From positions 1 through 8,547 of the forward strand of contig CANRAN010000052.1 in NCBI GenBank assembly GCA_947628595.1: DNA of 8,547 nt. Direction: 5' to 3'. The DNA is from an uncultured Clostridia bacterium (GTDB taxonomy: Bacteria > Bacillota > Clostridia > Oscillospirales > Acutalibacteraceae). Positions 5,987-8,547 of this stretch are shown piece after piece. A model generated the notes under the pieces. The model searched no databases. It saw only the letters and a program-made list of their open reading frames with translations, and was not told the DNA's origin. Each line of letters starts with the position of its first letter. Position 1 is the first letter of the stretch. A program made the translations under genes and the position numbers.

Positions 5987-7288
5987 TCACTCTCCTTCCG
6001 CACTGTTTTCCTTTATTAAAGTCAGTATAACTGTTCTTGAGAGATCGTTATAACAGATATTATAATTAAATCTGTCATCCGACTTACCCTTAAGAAATTC
6101 TGTTATCAGTTCATTCATATCGGATAAAACCCTATTATAATCCTCTTTACTTTCAAATCTGACACTGAGGTTATATATCCCTGTTCCGTCAAAATGCTCA
6201 GACCATATATTTTTAAGCTTTTCGCCGGCATTTTCCGATGTGACAAACTGATTATTCATTTTATGGTAATTAAGCTTTGTTGATTCGCATACCGGAACAC
6301 CAACATCTGAATACACCTGACTTATTTTATGGCTCTCATTAATAAACGAATCATCAACATTAAAAAAACCATAATTAGCGGTATTACCCGCATTAATACT
6401 CAGATTAACATTATCAACTGTTATATCTACATGATACCAGTTGTTGTCAATTTTAACTATATTCCATGAATGCTCCGAAAACATGGAATTGAGATCCCAA
6501 TTTTGTGTTCCCAATACACATATACATTCTATTCCAAGTTTTCTCATACACCACATGAATCCCTTGCAATATGCCTCACATCTGCCATGCCCCTCTATAA
6601 GAGAACCATACGCCGAGCCTGCAAGCTCACCTGCCTCGGTATATGTGCAATTCGTGAATATATAATCATATACATATTTTTCCTTTTCGTATTCACTCTT
6701 ATCCCGTAAATCACTGACCAGCCTTTTAAAAAATATTTTTATCTTATCCATAGCATCAACATATTTATCTTCCGACATACAGTAGGAAAACGTCACCTTA
6801 CTGATACACTCCGCCCTTTCCCCTGTCATTTCGGTAAAATAGTTATCGCCGAGATGTATAAGCTCAGGACAATCATAATTTAAGAAATACATTAATTCGG
6901 TAAAATCATCCTTATTTATGGGGGTACTGAATGAAACAGATTCCTTATATTCCGATACAGCTCTATAAAGCTCACAGAAATAATACCTATTTTCTCCACT
7001 TAGCCTTTTGACAAAATACTTATCCTCATAATCCTCTACAACTGATATATCCGCCGTCATATTCTGAGGTTGTGGTATTACGACAGCAGAGGATTTTTCC
7101 GATGTCATATGCTCCAAAGAAGGGTTATTGTCGGATTCTGTCCCTAAGCCTGAAATGTATGATGAATTTTCATTCTGTTGAACCCCCTCATCTGAAAATA
7201 AGCAGTGGTATACACACACAATTCCAAGGGACAGAAGAAATACAACAAGAAATATCGTTGCCGATAATCTCAAAGCTTTTTTGTTCAT
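5987..7288 (-). CDS. Membrane-anchored transglutaminase-like protein
   Basis: The 433-residue product begins with a signal-anchor (residues 9-29 hydrophobic after KK and R), followed by a flexible Ser/Asn-rich region to about residue 80, so the main domain is outside the membrane. Residues 200-295 form a transglutaminase-like (papain-fold) core: KYVYDYIFTNCTY, then the nucleophile region GRCEAYCKGF (Cys237), HSWNIVKIDNNWYHVDIT with His273 and Asp288. All three catalytic residues are present, so activity is plausible. Bacterial members include protein cross-linkers, proteases and peptidases; which applies here cannot be told. The region from 340 to the end has no recognised domain. The ATG is preceded by AGGTGG at a suitable distance. 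It follows the acidic repeat gene by 30 bases and precedes the DUF3592 gene by four, so it likely acts with them at the cell surface. A nearby acidic or disordered protein could be a substrate, but this is speculation. Confidence 0.88.
   Translation of the reverse strand: MNKKALRLSATIFLVVFLLSLGIVCVYHCLFSDEGVQQNENSSYISGLGTESDNNPSLEHMTSEKSSAVVIPQPQNMTADISVVEDYEDKYFVKRLSGENRYYFCELYRAVSEYKESVSFSTPINKDDFTELMYFLNYDCPELIHLGDNYFTEMTGERAECISKVTFSYCMSEDKYVDAMDKIKIFFKRLVSDLRDKSEYEKEKYVYDYIFTNCTYTEAGELAGSAYGSLIEGHGRCEAYCKGFMWCMRKLGIECICVLGTQNWDLNSMFSEHSWNIVKIDNNWYHVDITVDNVNLSINAGNTANYGFFNVDDSFINESHKISQVYSDVGVPVCESTKLNYHKMNNQFVTSENAGEKLKNIWSEHFDGTGIYNLSVRFESKEDYNRVLSDMNELITEFLKGKSDDRFNYNICYNDLSRTVILTLIKENSAEGE
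5992..5997 (-). promoter_or_regulatory. Ribosome binding site that decides the DUF3592 gene start
   Basis: AAGGAG on the minus strand, nine bases ahead of the ATG at 5982-5980 and inside the last codons of the upstream gene. It supports the shorter protein over the GTG at 6003. Confidence 0.7.
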
Positions 7289-7318
7289 AATACACCACCT
7301 TAAGGGAAATACCCGAAA

Positions 7319-8089
7319 CTATTCTTCGGTGTTTTCATCCTCCTTGGGTAGCTCTTCAAGCTGACCGAGCGGACTGTTTTCAGAACCGTTTCTGATAAGT
7401 GCGGCGAGTACCGGATCGACCTCATATTCACCTGCACTTGAAGTGAACGAATCATCAGAGCCTTTTCTCACAAGTGCCTCGAGTTCCTGATCGCTCTCAT
7501 AGTCATCCGCATTCATATCAAATGCATCGTCATTTCCTGCCCTTACAAGTGCCTCAACCTCATGATTACTTTCATAATCATCCGCATTCATGTCAAACGC
7601 ATCATCATTTCCTGCCTTTACAAGTGCTTCAAGCTCATGGTCACTTTCGTAATCATCCGCATTCATATCAAACGCATCATCATTTCCTGCCTTCACAAGT
7701 GCTTCAAGCTCATGGTCGCTTTCATAATCATCCGCATTCATGTCAAACGGATCGTCATTACCATTTTTTATCATTTCGGCTATTTCCTCAATAGTCCGTT
7801 CCGGCTCTCTTATCTCCTCAACCTTTTCTTCCTCTACCGGCTGTTCCTCCACAGTACCATTTACTATTTCCGACTTTTCACTGTCTTGTTTTCCCTCCAC
7901 GTGCGTATGTGTACCAAACGGCTTTGAATACACCGGTTCACTGTCCGATTCATTCGAGGAAATATCAAACATAGTTGCTATCTCATTTACAAACGTCATT
8001 TGCTTCTCAACTGCATTATATGCCGTATATGTGCTGCCTTGACTATTCTCAACGGATTCTACCGATTTATTTTTTCTCATATCGGACAT
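7319..8089 (-). CDS. Acidic protein with six 25-residue tandem repeats
   Basis: I do not recognise this 256-residue protein. It has no signal peptide and no membrane segment, so it is probably cytoplasmic. Residues 1-104 are polar and probably disordered, ending in a Glu-rich stretch. From 105 to about 249 there are six tandem 25-residue units; the first four are nearly identical with consensus ALVKAGNDDAFDMNADDY followed by ESDHELE, and units 5 and 6 are diverged. Each unit appears to alternate a short helix (ELEALVKAG) with an acidic loop D-x-N-x-D-D-Y-x-S-D-x-E. The loop has acidic or polar residues at EF-hand positions 1, 3, 5, 9 and 12 but lacks the glycine at 6 and the hydrophobic residue at 8. 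The start ATG has a strong AAAGGAGG site (8098-8105) eight bases away. It lies 39 bases after another acidic gene and 30 before the transglutaminase-like gene. It could be a scaffold, a metal-binding protein or a protein-interaction array. Confidence 0.78.
   Translation of the reverse strand: MSDMRKNKSVESVENSQGSTYTAYNAVEKQMTFVNEIATMFDISSNESDSEPVYSKPFGTHTHVEGKQDSEKSEIVNGTVEEQPVEEEKVEEIREPERTIEEIAEMIKNGNDDPFDMNADDYESDHELEALVKAGNDDAFDMNADDYESDHELEALVKAGNDDAFDMNADDYESNHEVEALVRAGNDDAFDMNADDYESDQELEALVRKGSDDSFTSSAGEYEVDPVLAALIRNGSENSPLGQLEELPKEDENTEE
7343..7777 (-). repeat. 75-base tandem repeat array encoding the acidic 25-residue units
   Basis: Units occupy residues 105-129, 130-154, 155-179, 180-204, 205-229 and 230 to about 249. 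Units 1-4 (7478-7777) are close to identical in DNA as well as protein, which points to recent duplication or gene conversion. Units 5 and 6 keep the [AL]-[VI]-R-x-G-[SN] start but lose the acidic loop. There are no unique spacers, so this is not a CRISPR array. Confidence 0.88.
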
Positions 8090-8097
8090 TTAAAATT

Positions 8098-8105
8098 CCT
8101 CCTTT
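8098..8105 (-). promoter_or_regulatory. Strong ribosome binding site of the acidic repeat gene
   Basis: AAAGGAGG on the minus strand, eight bases upstream of the ATG at 8089-8087. It supports the first Met rather than the Met three codons later. Confidence 0.7.
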
Positions 8106-8128
8106 ATTATTACAAGACAAATAATTCA

Positions 8129-8547
8129 CTAATTTTCTTTGTTTTCCTTTGGAGCTGTCGCACCAAAGGAGCTGCCACCGTCTATTGTAAACGGATCGTT
8201 AATATCAGGCTCTCCCGACTCTCCACTATTAATACAGCTCCCTGTATTATAGGGATTATTCGGATCCGAATTTACATTCGTAACAAACGGATTATTAATA
8301 TCAACATCATGCGGAATATTTGACTCTGTGCTAAGATCTTCATTACTATCATATTTCAAATTAGGATCATAATATCCCCCCTGCTCAGTCTCGAAGCTTT
8401 CCGCCTCCCCATCACCATACCCCGAATAGGCAGCAAAGGGATCAACATAGCTGTCCATAAGCTTATCATCAAAAGCATTCGCCGAATTATAGTCAATACT
8501 GCTGTCCCCCGGACCTCCCGTTGCCGAGCCGTCACCCATATATCCGA
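8129..8547 (-). CDS. C-terminal part of a disordered Asn/Asp/Gly/Pro-rich protein (5' partial)
   Basis: The frame ends at TAG (8131-8129) and stays open to the window edge (Gly-Tyr precede the Met at 8539), and that Met lacks a ribosome binding site, so the gene very probably starts outside. The visible ~138 residues are rich in Gly, Ser, Asn, Asp and Pro, nearly free of Lys and Arg until the last few residues, and have no hydrophobic segment. Short motifs recur irregularly, counted from the Met at 8539: VDPFA (32-36), YYDPN (56-60), NNPFV (82-86), NNPYN (94-98) and NDPFT (114-118). The first repeat unit of the next protein contains the similar NDDPFD. This looks like a disordered tail or linker with repeated short binding motifs; the folded part, if any, would be upstream. 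The function is unknown. It is the first visible gene of the minus-strand operon, 39 bases before the acidic repeat gene. Confidence 0.7.
   Translation of the reverse strand, partial: GYMGDGSATGGPGDSSIDYNSANAFDDKLMDSYVDPFAAYSGYGDGEAESFETEQGGYYDPNLKYDSNEDLSTESNIPHDVDINNPFVTNVNSDPNNPYNTGSCINSGESGEPDINDPFTIDGGSSFGATAPKENKEN

Noticed and set aside
7343..7777. Regular 75-base periodicity that could suggest CRISPR
   Set aside because: Units abut directly with no unique spacers and are in frame within a coding sequence.
7474..7927. Overlapping plus-strand open frames, one with His/Pro-rich repeats
   Set aside because: They mirror the 75-base repeat array of the minus-strand gene, have no ribosome binding sites, and the minus-strand frame has a strong site and coherent protein repeats.
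8227..8310. NPYNTG and NPFVTN in the partial gene as possible class B sortase sorting signals
   Set aside because: They are not followed by a hydrophobic segment and a basic tail, and the spacing does not fit the usual NPQTN or NPxTG form.

Overview
The window looks like a contig from a low-to-moderate GC Gram-positive anaerobe of the Clostridia, most like Oscillospiraceae/Ruminococcus-type gut bacteria. This rests on a ThiI without a rhodanese domain paired with a cysteine desulfurase, a class B sortase, strong AGGAGG-type ribosome binding sites, TTG starts and densely packed genes. There are no RNA genes, insertion sequences, prophage genes or CRISPR arrays.

Plus strand, 3-5187. The first reading frame is an in-frame chimera. 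Its 5' part is an internal piece of glucose-6-phosphate isomerase and its 3' part is the C-terminal third of a cysteine desulfurase, with the join near 391-420. Leucine codon use changes abruptly at the join (8 of 12 TTA before, 0 of 13 after), so the first ~400 bases are probably foreign to the rest, through mis-assembly or recombination. The desulfurase end belongs naturally with the next gene, thiI (tRNA 4-thiouridine sulfurtransferase). Then comes an 875-residue membrane protein of unusual architecture: a degenerate CinA/MoaB-like (MoCF-fold) domain, one membrane segment, a class B sortase with an apparently intact His-Cys-Arg triad, and three gap-free 68-residue helical repeats outside the cell, interrupted by a Ser/Glu/Pro-rich linker. 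Three bases later a 207-residue tail-anchored protein starts at TTG. It appears to carry a second degenerate MoCF-like domain facing the cytoplasm. A strong hairpin terminator follows.

Minus strand, 8547-5290. A separate convergent operon reads toward that terminator. In transcription order it holds the C-terminal end of a disordered Asn/Asp/Gly/Pro-rich protein, an acidic protein with six 25-residue tandem repeats, a membrane-anchored transglutaminase-like protein with a Cys-His-Asp triad, and a four-helix DUF3592 membrane protein. Gaps between genes are 39, 30 and 4 bases. None of these four genes has a function that can be named from the sequence.

The most notable content is the sortase fused to a cofactor-binding-like but motif-stripped cytoplasmic domain, followed by a second membrane protein with what looks like the same domain. 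This pair could form a cytoplasm-coupled sortase complex. The acidic repeat operon opposite is the second candidate for an undescribed system.
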